Source of the DNA: Spirodela intermedia
Taxonomy: Eukaryota > Streptophyta > Magnoliopsida > Alismatales > Araceae
Assembly: GCA_902729315.2 (NCBI GenBank)
Contig: LR746264.1
Coordinates: 11,035,378-11,099,377 of the forward strand
Length of the DNA stretch: 64,000 nt
Direction of reading: 5' to 3'
Shown: one piece after another, positions 11,801 through 22,985 of the stretch
Layout: every line of letters begins with the position of its first letter
Position numbering within the stretch: position 1 is the stretch's first letter
Position numbers and translations under genes: made by a program
The notes under the pieces: generated by a model
Told to the model about the DNA's origin: nothing
The model's input: only the letters and a program-made list of their open reading frames with translations
Database searches by the model: none

Positions 11801-14800
11801 ACTCAGAAATCAGATTGTCGAGATAATCTCTAGTGTATATATTGCCAAGACCCCACCACACTACAGATGCTATAAATTGCATGGTAAACCACGGAATCCT
11901 AATTTGAAGCCTCATGCGAGTCAGATGCATCTAGAAACTGATTTATCAACTATTCAGACACCTGATTATATCGACACATCAACCAACCACAAGAATATTG
12001 ACTCAACTGCATCAGGCAAGTTAGAGAAACTTTGACTTGATTTAAAACAGCTAAATCATCAGGCTGGTGCGTTCCATTATTCTTTTGGAATTCAAGCTCC
12101 ATCACGAGATATTACTGAATGTTGGGTAGTAGACTTCGAAGCAATGGATCAAATGACGAATTCTTCTTATAAGTTTCTCACCTAAACTTCATGTTCTAGT
12201 GACCAGAAAGTGTTCACTGCTGATGGTACGCTTTTCGCAGTGGCTGGTATTGGTGACCTCACCCTCGAGCTTTTACAAATCCTTAAAAATCTTTCATGTT
12301 CTCAAACTCTTCACCAATCTTATTTCTGTTAAGAAATTAGTTGAGAATACACCTTATCATGCCTTTTTTGATGAAGATATATGTGTGATATTTGATAAGG
12401 TTCAGCAACGCAGGATTAGAGTTGCTAGAGAGTAATGGAACCCTGAATAGGGCGTTGAAAGAACCCAAGATCACCAATTTTCAGATAAACATAGGAATCT
12501 TGTTGGACATTTTGATCTTGATGGTATGATAAGTCTCAGACTTATACAGTTTCTCCCTCCCAAATTGGGTCATCAAGTCTTCCCTGATATGTTGAGATAG
12601 ATGCTCTAATACCATGTTGATATAAAAGAGGAGAAGAAGACATTAAGTCCCCCGCTCCCCACAACACCCCCCCCATAATTAACATAAGAAAAGACACAAA
12701 TGGCCTCATCTTCTTAAGAATAAAAAGAAGGAAATGAGGTAGACTGGTGCGTGATGCATGCTTCCACTGAGAAGACCTGGACAAAATCTCCTGAACTACT
12801 TGTGTCAAAGGTATAATGCCCCCACATTACAAATGTCTGACTTGTATTTGAAATGTCTAGCACCTTGGTTACTGAATTTCCAGAAGAAACAGCTAACTGT
12901 CTACAATTGTGATAACCAGGAACTGGATTTTTTGTACGAGGCCAAGAATAGTGAAAAGTGTTTGGATAATTTTCGGAGGTTATCTCCCCACATTGCGGAC
13001 TACATATATGCCCCAAAGGTTTATTGGACTTTAAGTACATCTAAACTCTTGACCATGGAATTTATGGACTGTGCAGAGATAACTGATGTGAATGCTATCC
13101 GAGGACTTGGATTGAAACCCACTGATGTTTCAAAGCTAGTAAGTTTCTACAACAATCAACATTTTTTTCGTCACTCTTTTGTCAGTTATATTTAGCAAAT
13201 GTTGCCGTTTCAACTTATGTCTTGCAGGTCAGTCAAGCTTTTGCAGAGATGATGTTTAGGCATGGTTTTGTGCATTGCGATCCTCATGCCGCAAACATGA
13301 TGGTTAGACTTTTGCCATCCAGCAAAAAGGGTATCTTTGGTGAGAGTTTTCTTTCATTTTCTTGCTCTTGATATTCTCGGATCCAAATTTTATGTTCATA
13401 AAAAGGATATCCAATGCCTACTAGAAAAAGCTCCCCTATGAGATTTTATCTTGACACTCAATTGCCTGAGCCCCGCGTACCCAATTAGTTATACTGTTGG
13501 GAAGTCTCACTGGTAGGTGTGATATCCCAGACAATGAGATATGTTCACCTTTTCACTACAACAGTATATTGGTATTGAAATCTTCTCAAAAACTAATGTT
13601 TTGCTGACTTCCATATTTGTTGCCCATCCATGCCTGTTTGCAAGCCTTTTGATGAAAAGTGTATTGCGTGGTAGCATGTTTGGAGTTCCCGTCTATCTTT
13701 AAAATGATGCAGGAACGTTTGTGGTGCCTATTTGAGTATGTGATTTTGTACCTTCAGGGTATCATTTAGATGGTGGAGGTCAAAGACCACTTCAATTTTT
13801 TTATTCTAGCTACTTGGAGAACATAGAAGGAAGTATGTGGTAAGACCTTAGTAAGATGTCTAGTTTCTACTTTAAGAGCCTGCAGCTGTGCAACGTCCAC
13901 CGAGTGGAGACAAACTTGGCAAGGATGTACCAATTTGAGGGAATTCGAAAGGAATCTTGTTATTAAGTCTTCCATTCATTTTTTAGAGAAATTTTAACCA
14001 CATTTCATGTAATTACTAGCTAATTTTACCGTGGTAGGTGTAGATGTCCTTGAAATGGGTGTCTCAAGAAGATTGAGAGCAGAGATCTGGAGTACATCCT
14101 AGGATATTATCTTTCACGAGCTGCAGGGTGGAGAATTAGAAATAGACCTTGATCACAAAATGATTGTATCTAGTGGGTGGCAGATAAAAATATTTTTTGT
14201 TTTTACGCAAGAAAATTTGTTTTATTCAATGCAGCGCAGAGTGTTGTGATCTTTTTCTTGTTTTTATTTTTTCCTGTTTTTCTGAATGTATTCGTTATAC
14301 TTCCTTTTAGAAGGAACTCTAAAGGATTTCTCTACTCACTGCACTTATGACGTTTTTACTGCATTTTCTCAAGTACACTAGTTTCAACCATCTATTGACC
14401 ACGTCAAGTTTTGATCGGTGGAAACCTTCTAGGCCGCCAGTTTCAGCGAATCCCCTTGTGCCAATGATTGTATTTTACATTCGTATCTCGTTCTCATATA
14501 CAGGTAAGAGAAAACCACAGTTGGTCCTTCTTGATCACGGATTGTACAAAGAACTTGATTTTTCAACTAGGACAAACTACGCCGCTCTTTGGAAGGTATT
14601 TTCCTCTTTTTTTCATCTTTTTATGATTTTCTTCGATCTTGACATATTTCTTGTACACAGGGTCTAGTATTCGCAGATGCTAATGCAATAAAAGAGAATA
14701 GTGTTAAATTGGGTGCCGGTGAGGATCTCTGTGCTCTATTTGCTGGTGTCCTCACAATGAGGCCTTGGGATCGAGTCATCGATCCAGCTATTGATCATCT

Positions 14801-15509
14801 GCTTCTTGAAGGAACGGATGCCGATCGTTTGGAAATCCAGGTCACACGATCTGTCCTTTATTGACAACCAAATGCTTGCCGATGATCCATCAGTCTAGAG
14901 TTTGAAAGTTGTTTATTTATCGTTTTCGTTCTGTCCCTGGTTGAATATCATGCAAGTCTATGTGTAGTTTAAGTTTCGGTTTCCCTGATCATAGCTTTGC
15001 AAGCCACTTGATCTTTATGGGTCTGGATCTTGAGTGTTGTGACTGGAACCCACCATAACTTTTTCTCCCCTTTGCAGATGTATGCTTCTCAATATTTTTC
15101 CGAGATATCGGAGCTGCTTAGGAGACTGCCCCGTGTTATATTGTTGATGCTCAAGACGAATGATTGTTTGAGATCAGTTAATCATATGCTGGTAAGGAAT
15201 CTAGTTCAGTAGTTTCGTTATCTTGGTCAGTGATCATTCACGATGATGGCATGGTTTTCTATCGCTTTTTTTTTTTTTCGGCCGTTCTCCCCTGGTGTTC
15301 TTCGCCAGCTGCAAGGGTCGTCTTTGGAGACGTTCGTGATCATCGGAAGGGTTTCAGCGAAGGTCGTCGCCGAGACAAAGATGTCGCAGAAAAGATCCTT
15401 CTTGGCGAGGCTGAGCGTGTGGCTGGAAGAGATGATGGTCGAGGCTCGTCTTTTTGGTATGGAGCTCGCTCTGTGGCTTCTACAGTTGAGGAAGGCTTTG
15501 ACCGGCTAA
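2808..15509 (+). CDS. ADCK1-type ABC1/UbiB atypical kinase-like protein (12 exons, 538 aa)
   Basis: Coding exons: 2808-2991, 3183-3337, 5009-5134, 8706-8801, 8952-9052, 10039-10075, 12920-13138, 13228-13339, 14504-14595, 14661-14840, 15078-15191, 15309-15509 (TAA). All borders are GT-AG and the phases join without a break (1617 nt). The ABC1 signature is complete: KLGQ (K105-Q108), the alanine-rich loop ASASLAQVH (166-174), a VAVK lysine at 187, HCDPHAAN with catalytic-type D324 and N329, and LLDHG with D354. DHG in place of DFG is, as I recall, normal for the ADCK1 clade. The N-terminus has a hydrophobic alanine/glycine stretch (about residues 14-28) that suits a mitochondrial targeting or membrane segment. 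ABC1/UbiB proteins support quinone or lipid metabolism in organelles; ADCK1 relatives are mitochondrial. The length matches human ADCK1 (about 530 aa). Long introns, one with a Copia relic, spread the gene over 12.7 kb. Confidence 0.93.
5135..8705 (+). other. Intron 3 of the ADCK1-type gene
   Basis: This 3.57-kb AT-rich intron separates two exons that join in phase 0. I see no coding sequence, no LTR and no clear poly(A) element in it. A purine-rich patch (about 6540-6790) and poly-T tracts are the only compositional features. Confidence 0.7.
10505..12540 (+). mobile_element. Decayed Copia LTR retrotransposon (5' LTR, gag and start of pol) inside intron 6
   Basis: A tRNA-Met-type primer binding site, TGGTATCAGAGCC, lies at 10761-10773 directly after a putative LTR end (CTACA at 10756-10760). 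The LTR carries a TATA-like GATATAAATACC near 10625. Downstream (about 11060-11800) broken frames read as a Copia gag of the UBN2 type: a [11 protein letters not shown]-like segment, then [14 protein letters not shown] and [12 protein letters not shown]. At about 12120-12260 a broken segment reads [20 protein letters not shown], resembling the gag-pre-integrase/protease zone (usually WIIDSGATDHMT). Many stops and frameshifts show it is dead. Integrase, RT and RNase H are not seen, so the copy is truncated near 12540. It lies in the same orientation as the host gene. Confidence 0.82.
12541..12915 (-). mobile_element. Putative second Copia LTR end in opposite orientation
   Basis: On the minus strand, TATCAACATGGTATTAGAGC occurs at about 12605-12625. 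This has the form of an LTR terminus (CA) followed by a Copia primer binding site (TGGTATTAGAGC). The preceding 250-290 bases, up to just before exon 7 of the host gene, would then be LTR. No terminal repeats or partner LTR could be confirmed by eye, so this is a motif-level call. Confidence 0.45.
13340..14503 (+). other. Intron 8 of the ADCK1-type gene
   Basis: This 1.16-kb AT-rich intron splits a glycine codon (phase 1). No gene or repeat with recognisable structure is visible in it. Confidence 0.7.
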
Positions 15510-16349
15510 AGACTGGAGCTTTTGACTTGGAGCTCCCCCTTTTGCCGGGTTGCCTGCTTGCCGCTTCGTCGTTTTTTCAAGCAATTCCTCTGCTTGACCC
15601 GCCGATGCCAATTCATCACTCTGCAGTCTTCGTCGTGTGTGATAATACTTTCTGCGTCTCGACCGCCTCGAGGGACCCATTCCGCTGCTTCCCGTCTTCT
15701 TGCCGTTGGTTTTGCATAAGAGATTGAGACTGGTACCCCCCGAAATTGGCCGTCTCACATTCGCAGGAGAAGACGACGGCTGGTACACCCACCCATGTAC
15801 ATCGCGCGTGGAGCGCATGTCGTTATTCTTGTCCGGGAGGGAATTCTCCATTTAATAACCAGAGAGAGAGAGCGAGCGGGTGGTTCTTCAGGGGGTACAT
15901 CCTCGCTTTGGTCTCGGGGCTCCCCCCACCTGCCTCGTAGAGGTGGAGCGGCTGGGAATTGAGGCCCCGGAGAATCCTTCCATCTTCCTGCGCGTCTCTC
16001 AGCGACCGGTTCCTCTCTCTCTCTCTCTCTCTGCTGCGTGCCACTTGTGTTCGACGGGCATGTGTAGATGCCCAGGGATTCGTACCGTCCATCTCTCTCA
16101 AGCAGATCCTTAAGGCGCCCCCGCCTTGCGTGACCACTTTACTTTCTTTCATCAAATCTCAGCAACCGCCATATGCCCTCCTTCCCAGCCTCCTCCTCCT
16201 CTTGGCGACCTCCGCCGCTCTGACTCTGCCCAGCATTCCATGATACCGGTTGCCGGAGAAGGAGGAGGCCGAGGACGACGCACGCCAAGCGGACTCTGCT
16301 GCCGCCCCTCTTCCAGGGGCGCCCTTCTTCGTCCCCCTCGGCGATTGCC
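15510..16349. other. Intergenic: ADCK1-type 3' flank and inositol kinase upstream region
   Basis: This 840-base stretch must contain the terminator of the ADCK1-type gene and the promoter of the next gene. A CT microsatellite (16012-16032) lies in the probable 5' leader. The open frames here look like chance products of GC-rich sequence. Confidence 0.55.
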
Positions 16350-17266
16350 ATGGTTGTCGCGCCTGATGAACCGATCAGACCCCCAGAGGCGCGACAGCAC
16401 CATCCGACTTCGTCGGCCCCGCTGGGCCTTGTGGTTGGGAGCTACTGCCATGACGTCCTCTTCCGCGACGGCACCGTCATCGGGGAGAGCCTCGGCGGCG
16501 CGGCTTCGTTCATCTCCAACGTCTTTGATGCCCTCGGTCGTCCTGTCCAACTCCGCTGCCGCTACATTTCCAAAGTGGGGCCCGATTTCGCGTACAGTGG
16601 CTCCTCCCTCCCTACTCCGTTCTCATCGTCCTCCCCGACTACCCTCTTCCATGCCCACTTCTCCTCCGGTGATATCGCCGCCGGTTACCACAGCGACCGC
16701 GCCCTCAAACGCGTTCGCGCATGTGATCCGATCTCCCCTTCTGATCTTCCAGCTGAGGAGCAGCCCTTCGACTTCGGTCTCGCCGTAGGGGTTGCCGGGG
16801 AGATATCTCCCGCGACCCTGGCTCGTATGATCGAAATATGCCGCGTCGTCTTCGTCGACGTCCAGGCTCTAATCCGGACCTTCGACCCTACCGACGGAAC
16901 TGTCAGGCTTGTCCACTTGAGGGACAGTGGCTTCTCTCACCTCCTTCCTCGGATCGGGTTCCTCAAGGCCTCCGCAGATGAGGCTCCCTTTGTGGACGTC
17001 GAGGAGGTCCGGAAATTGTGCTGCGTCGTCGTCACCGATGGCAAGGACGGGTGCAGGGTTTATTGGAAGAGCGGGGTGCTTCGGGTGCCCTCATTCCCCG
17101 CAGTCCAGGTCGATCCCACCGGCGCTGGCGACAGTTTTCTCGGCGGATTTGTGGCGGGAATGGTTCACGGATTGGCGGTGCCTGATGCTGCGCTCTTGGG
17201 CAACTTTTTTGGTTCCCTCACCGTCCGCCACATCGGTATACCCAATTTCCATCAGGAGCTTTTTCA

Positions 17267-17267
<1 letters not shown>
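16350..17267 (+). CDS. MIK: myo-inositol kinase, pfkB family (first exon, 306 codons; terminal exon not located)
   Basis: The frame opens at ATG 16350. From about residue 25 it reads GLVVGSYCHDVLFRDG and GESLGGAASFISNV, the sugar-binding half of a pfkB/ribokinase fold. The pfkB C-terminal signature DPTGAGDSFLGGFVAG starts at D255, with catalytic base D261. The sequence agrees with plant myo-inositol 3-kinase (Arabidopsis At5g58730, rice and maize MIK), which phosphorylates inositol with ATP in the cytosol and feeds phytate synthesis; loss gives low-phytate seed in maize. The frame continues past 17267 only into CT-repeat codons, and CAG|GTTTCTCTCT is a plausible donor, so a short last exon probably lies downstream. 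I could not choose it safely; candidate acceptors at about 18155, 18345 and 18492 give only short tails. The alternative, that the protein ends in the CT-encoded tail at 17393, seems less likely. Confidence 0.85.
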
Positions 17268-17270
<3 letters not shown>

Positions 17271-17316
<46 letters not shown>

Positions 17317-17334
17317 CCTCCCTCCCTCCCTCCC
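17271..17334. repeat. (CT)n followed by (CCCT)n microsatellite at the MIK exon border
   Basis: A CT run of about 40 bases starts 3 bases after the inferred splice donor and grades into CCCT repeats. If unspliced, it would encode a serine/leucine repeat. Confidence 0.9.
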
Positions 17335-17393
17335 ACATCAAGCATGCGCTAGTCTCTGTAATTGATGATTCTCTCCCCGCCCAAGCATGCTAA

Positions 17394-19299
17394 ATCCCAT
17401 GATCCATAATCTTCGTTCCCCCTCGGTGCACTGCCCTTGTCATACCCATCCGAGTTTCCTGCATGATTTTGAAGCAAGATAAGTTTCCTGAAACAACCTC
17501 TTTTTCTGGGTTGACGATGCCCTGGGCCATAATGGACGGCTCATATTCTCAAGTTTCCCCTGAAGATGATGGGCTGGACAGTGACAATTGCATTGCTCCT
17601 AGAATCTCTCGTGTGGTGGATTTCCATTCAGGCATCACCTTCCCCGTCTTCCATTTCTTTCGCGAGGAAATCAAAAGCCCGGGCTGGGATGGCCTTCTCC
17701 ACTGCTCTGATAAGAAATCGACCGATGGAAGTGGCCACCCTTTCTGAGGTGGCGGCGGAGTCAGCGCACTGTCCATGACAGAGAGTATTCCTTTGGTGTG
17801 ATCATAGGCTTGCATGCTGTCAGAGTGGGGGGATAGAACGCGGTGTGCTGGATCTTGGGACCGAGTCTGGCCTCCGTCACTTTCGGTTTTATGAGGTCCA
17901 CAGGAACCTTGCATGTGATGGAGATACATGGCCGATCTCTGTATTCTACTTCGAGGACCATCCGCAGTGAGAGTGAAGACAGTCGGTGGGGCTTTCGGGC
18001 ACAGATGGACGGTTCATCCAAGTAGCATGTCGATGGTCGCCGATGCCTTGATAGCCTCAACGCATATCACTGTGAAGCATGGTTGATCAGTTCCTGTCAC
18101 TTATGAACCGTATTCATCTAAGAACCAAAATGGGATTTGATGTTGTACAGGATGATGCTTCTGCTCAATGATGGTGCCTGGGTACGCGCATGGATGGTAG
18201 CTGATATTATATTAAACGCGTCGATTATTTGGGCTGCAGCTGTTCCTCTCATGAAGATATCACTACTACATTTATTTTGGAATGGATGGTTGACCGGATT
18301 TTTGACCTTGTGAACCGTGGAACGAGGTATTGAAATGCAGGCAGGTCAGAGGGCTGATCCCCAAGGATTTGTCTGTTGAACTTGTCTGATAAGAGTGCTT
18401 AAACAACGTTCTAAATCATATTTCATGCTTAATATGTTCGCAATGAGTTGTACTAGTTAAATTGATTGACAAGGGGCTTGAAATGACGCAGGCGATGTTT
18501 CTCTAGTATTCGATCTGATGTTGAATGGCAGCAGCACCGAGGTGGCTGGGTGAAGTTGCAGATTCTTGTTAATGCTTTCTTGCTTCTGGCATCAGGGCAG
18601 GTTTAGCGCCGTCCTCTGCAGTGTGCGTGTCACCTATGACGCTGAGGACCAGTACGCGCAGAGCACTACCTGAGTACAGGAATGCTGGAAATCAGAAATG
18701 ATACTCTGTTATCGATATTTTTTGTCCGGGGATGCTGAATGAGTCAATGTCTCCACCGCATGTCGTGTAGTCTCTTTTTTCCGCAAACCCCCCCGGCATA
18801 ATCTTTCCTCACTGAGATGACCCCTTTGGTGGAAGTCGTTCTTCGTCGTCGATGTTTCACCTGGGCATGATCCCTGCGTCCTGCTACGAACCTCGCAGAT
18901 GTGATTTCCCGTGTTTGGTCGTTTTCCAGGGAGTCAGAGGCGAGATCGAAAAGCGGACGACTCTCCACAGCGGCAGCCGTGGGGGAGTAAAGATTGAACC
19001 TACATATCAGACGTCCAAGGAGTGGGGGGACTTTCAGTCGATCCTTGCTGAAGCCGCCGGTCGCGAGCAGCAGCTTTAGGAGCGTTGGACCCGTTGCGGA
19101 CGACTGGGGGAGCCGGCGCCAGCGCAAGCCCGTCTGTTGGTTCTGCGTGAGACGGCGGCGGAGCTGTGGCTGATCAACCCCCACCATTGCTTGACTCTGT
19201 TCGCGGGGTTGATGCACCAGTAGACGACCGTGACAGAAGAGGTTCTTTTGGATGCCCAGCTAGTGTAAATGACGGGAGCTTACCTGCTGGTTGCGTCTC

Positions 19300-19334
<35 letters not shown>

Positions 19335-19852
19335 TTCTGTGTCTCTGTGTCCTGCGTTTGGGTTACCCGTGCATGCAGTTTACATGCGTAGGCGTGTGCA
19401 GTTTGCTCAGATCCGATGGCCTGATCTTCAGAAAAACCGGGTAACGCAGAGCCCAGCTGAGAAAAACCTAGCTGGTTCTACACTCTGTCTAGCTTTCCAA
19501 AATCCCTGGGTATCATCGATGTCTAGCTCTCGTGCGCAGTGATATTGTCCAGGAATTTCTCAATTTATTTCCATATCTCTCCTTCGCATATTCGATTCAA
19601 AATTGCCCCGAAAATTCTCTTCGTCTCATTCACCCTCTTATTCTCATACACACAAGGGGTTGCCTAAAATTTCATGTATTCAGTAAACATAATATACATT
19701 CCATCATAGCTACGCCCATCCATATGGATCGATGAAGGGCCGACCCAATAATGGGACCTTTCTAATGCCTCGTGATGGAAATGATGGAATGTTCACAGTA
19801 GCTGGATGCGGTCGGACACAATCCTGGGATTTTGTAGGTTTATTAATCAGGG

Positions 19853-19883
<31 letters not shown>

Positions 19884-20529
19884 TGGTGGCGGATAAAAAT
19901 TGAAATGGGACCGCCGGTGCAGCCAGTCACGCACCACTATTAGGTCTGCCCCTTTGACCCACCTTCATTCAGTCTCCCCAGGATGGGTAGGGACGGGTCT
20001 CTTAATGACTTGCTGCTGGTCGCCAACTAGAGCGGCTTCAGAAAAACATCATAATCTCCATTCATCATGTTGGGCTCCCCTCTTGTCGCTTTGCCGCAGA
20101 CTTCTGTCGGAAACTAATGGCACCCTGCACCCTCTCATTTCCCAATCGCCGGAAGGAAAGGGCAGAAGGCCATCGTTGTTCATGCCATCATCGGCTCCCA
20201 CAACCCCGAGTTATACTCGCCCGTCTTCCTATCTCTCTAAATGATCGGCAAGGCATGGTAATTGACCAACTTTTCCCCAACGGGGTAGAACTTTTTCCCC
20301 GATGTGTTCGCCGTAACGCCGTAACCTGCTCCTGCTCATTTGACGCACTCTCGAGGGGCCTTTCCACTTTTGGTTGCAAACGGATTGAGATGAATCCGTG
20401 TCCTCCTTGGCCTGGCCATCTGTGAGGTCTTAAGCGCTATTGGCGTACTCCTCCCTCACCGACAAACAGCCGGCGAGCGGGTAGGTTGCCGGAGAGCTGC
20501 GACCTCTGGCCTGAAGGGCAAGATAGACG
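17394..20529. other. MIK 3' region and intergenic stretch before the GDSL esterase
   Basis: The last MIK exon and its 3' UTR are expected in the first kilobase but are not identified. Overlapping frames on both strands (17549-18060 and 18744-19217) have no recognised domain. Two simple repeats lie here: a CTGT/CT tract at about 19297-19338 and a GA run at 19858-19883. No other supported gene is seen. Confidence 0.5.
19858..19883. repeat. (GA)n microsatellite
   Basis: A perfect GA run of 26 bases lies in the intergenic region about 650 bases upstream of the GDSL esterase start. Confidence 0.95.
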
Positions 20530-22985
20530 ATGGTGGGTCCTAACCGGCCGTTGTTCGTCCTCTTCGGCTCTTCCATCGTCCAGTACAGCTTCAGTAACTC
20601 CGGCTGGGGCGCTGGACTCGCCGACTTCTATTCCCGCAAGGTTCGGACTTTGAAGGCTCTCTGAATCTTAGTATTCACGTTAATCCACTTTTCTTCTATC
20701 TGCAGTTCACTACCGCCTCCTTCCCTCAACTACCTGCTTGTTACATTGATGCCCATTCTGCAGGCGGACTTCCTCTTGCGGGGATACCAGGGTTGGAACT
20801 CCCGGCGTGCAGTTGAGGTGCTTGACGAGGTGTTCCCCCTGGTAATATCACATGATTTATGGCATCTTGTTCACACCAGCATTTAAATTCATTCGAGGAA
20901 ATGTGCTTGCTAAACCGTTTATCTTGTTTCTGATGAATGGGATTCTCTTAAAACGTTTGGTTCGGTCAGACTTTTGATTGATCGAACTTCTGACACAATC
21001 TTAGCTTGCCTCTAGTGTTAACGGGACTAACCATCAATCAATATATGAAAATCAAAAGGGAAACTAGTTCATCCTCGATTGAGACGTTTATCTACTAAGG
21101 TTTTATCGTCATTTGAGATATTTTCAATCTTTTGCTCTCGTGTTTTACCATCATTTGATTCAGGATGCATCTGTGCAACCCTCCCTGGTGATTGTCTACT
21201 TTGGTGGCAACGATGCAATGGGAGCTCATCCATCTGGTCTGGGACCACACGTGCCCCTTCAAGAATATGTGGAGAACATGAGGAAGATCGCCTATCATCT
21301 CAAGGTGAACTTCAAATGAGCCATCAGTGGGAAGTTTCTGTTTCCTATTGTCTCTATATGCTGTCTGATTCGGTCACGCTGCTTCCAGAGCTTGTCTAGC
21401 ACGATCCGCATCATCTTCCTTAGCTGTCCTCCAGTGAACGAAGAGAAAATCCGGCAGACGAGCAGGTGCAGTGGTACTTCATTTTCTTGGCACTTTGTGC
21501 ATTCGTGGGACCTTTACATTAACCGAGATCCTCTGACAGCCCCTTCCTAAGCCCGCTGCTTCGAACTAATGAGTTTTGCCGACGGTACTCAGAAGCTTGT
21601 ATAGAGCTCTGCAAGGAGATGGATTTGAAGGTTGTCGACCTATGGAATGCGATACAGAGGATAAGTGATTGGGAAAACGTTTGCTTTACGTAAGTTTGCT
21701 TCTTTATTATCAACGGTAAAAATCATCATGTTTTTGCTCTTTTGTCAAGTCTTTTGGCTTTCATTTTAGAGCTTCCTCATACCCGTATCATTGGCTTCAT
21801 CAGTCATCACCTTTATCATTCTATTCCTCCTTTTCTTTGGGATTTCTGCTCTCTGGGCTGTAGTTTAAATACGCGGAATGGCTTGGGGCCAGCTGACTAA
21901 TGAGAAACTCCACACACAGAGTTCATTCCGTTAAATTTCTTCCGTCTACTGGTTTTTAGTGATTGTTGCTAAAATGTTATTGACGGTGAAGAGAGCTAAA
22001 ATGTGCGTGTTTCTTGTCAGTATTAGCGCTGATTAGCTGTGCCTTGTATCCTCTTGGACTATCTCACGCTGCTGCTTTTGTCTAGCTGATTAGATGATGG
22101 AGTGATATTATTCAACTGGATTGTGATCTACCTGTTTCCGGGATTGAATACCAGAGTTTTCAATACCAGATGGGGTGGCGAGGAGTCGTCTAAGATTTCG
22201 GAAGGCTGAGAGAGTACAGTTCTAAGTTTCTCCATTTCTATGCATACACTAGCTTCAAGCTCATCCTCTCATCCCCCTTACAGTCACTTCTCCTATTTTA
22301 CTTTTTTTTATCAAATGGGTCCTCAATTTGGGAACTCTTCTTCCCTGTCCCCTTCATCTAAGGGAAGGTTTATGATCCTGGGTCTGCGAGGCCCAGAGAA
22401 CAGTGGGCGCAGCTAGCCCCCAATCTCTTGGAGCTCTGCTTTCCTTCTTGCGAGGAGATACGGCATTTCAGGCTAGCTAAGGACGGTGTTCGTCCACGTT
22501 GGCCTGGAGTTGCCGCCGACCCTTGGAAACCCTTGCCCAGTTATTTCCGATCCCGAAGGTACGTCTCAAAGTAGAGGAAAAATGGAGGGCGCAGGTCGTG
22601 GATGGCGCCCCCAATGGCTTTTCTGTCTGCAGATATATACATAATTATTTATTTATTCTCTCTCAGTTGACTGCGTCTCTGCAGAGACGTGTTTTTCTTT
22701 TTTTGATTCCTGCGGAGAAACTAATGCGGAGCCGAATTTGGCCGTCTGCCACCTGATGCCGTTGGGTGTTCTGCTTCCAGCGACGGGATCCACTTTTCTA
22801 GCGAGGGAAGCAAGGTGGTGGAGAAGGAGATACTGAAGATTCTCAAGGAGGCTGACTGGGAACCGTCCTTGTACTGGAAGTCGCTGCCGACCGAATTTGC
22901 AGAGGACTCGCCCTATGATCTGGTGGCGGTCGATGGGAGATCTACCGTCAACATTTCAGAGATGGTTCTCCACAGGACTCAATGA
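20530..22985 (+). CDS. GDSL/SGNH esterase, isoamyl-acetate-hydrolysing esterase-like (6 exons, 253 aa)
   Basis: Exons: 20530-20640, 20764-20841, 21164-21304, 21389-21465, 21540-21689, 22781-22985 (TGA). Phases join cleanly (762 nt). The protein belongs to the small plant SGNH hydrolases related to yeast IAH1. Block I is FGSSIVQ with the predicted nucleophile S15; the usual GDS is GSS, which I recall as common in this subgroup. Block III is VYFGGNDA (G78, N79) and block V is DGIHFSSEG with D187 and H190. There is no obvious signal peptide, unlike the larger secreted GDSL lipases, so a cytosolic ester hydrolase is likely. The natural substrate in plants is not known from sequence. The length matches the family (about 250 aa). 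The last intron (1.09 kb) is much longer than the others (84-322 bases). Confidence 0.93.

Noticed and set aside
12758-13195. 145-codon frame as an independent gene
   Set aside because: It only reads through exon 7 of the ADCK1-type gene plus flanking intron sequence.
17549-18060. Overlapping frames on both strands after the MIK exon
   Set aside because: None matches a known family or gives the expected MIK C-terminus; probably UTR or intergenic.
18744-19217. 157-codon minus-strand frame
   Set aside because: No domain is recognised, it is Arg-rich in a GC-rich stretch, and there is a competing frame on the other strand.
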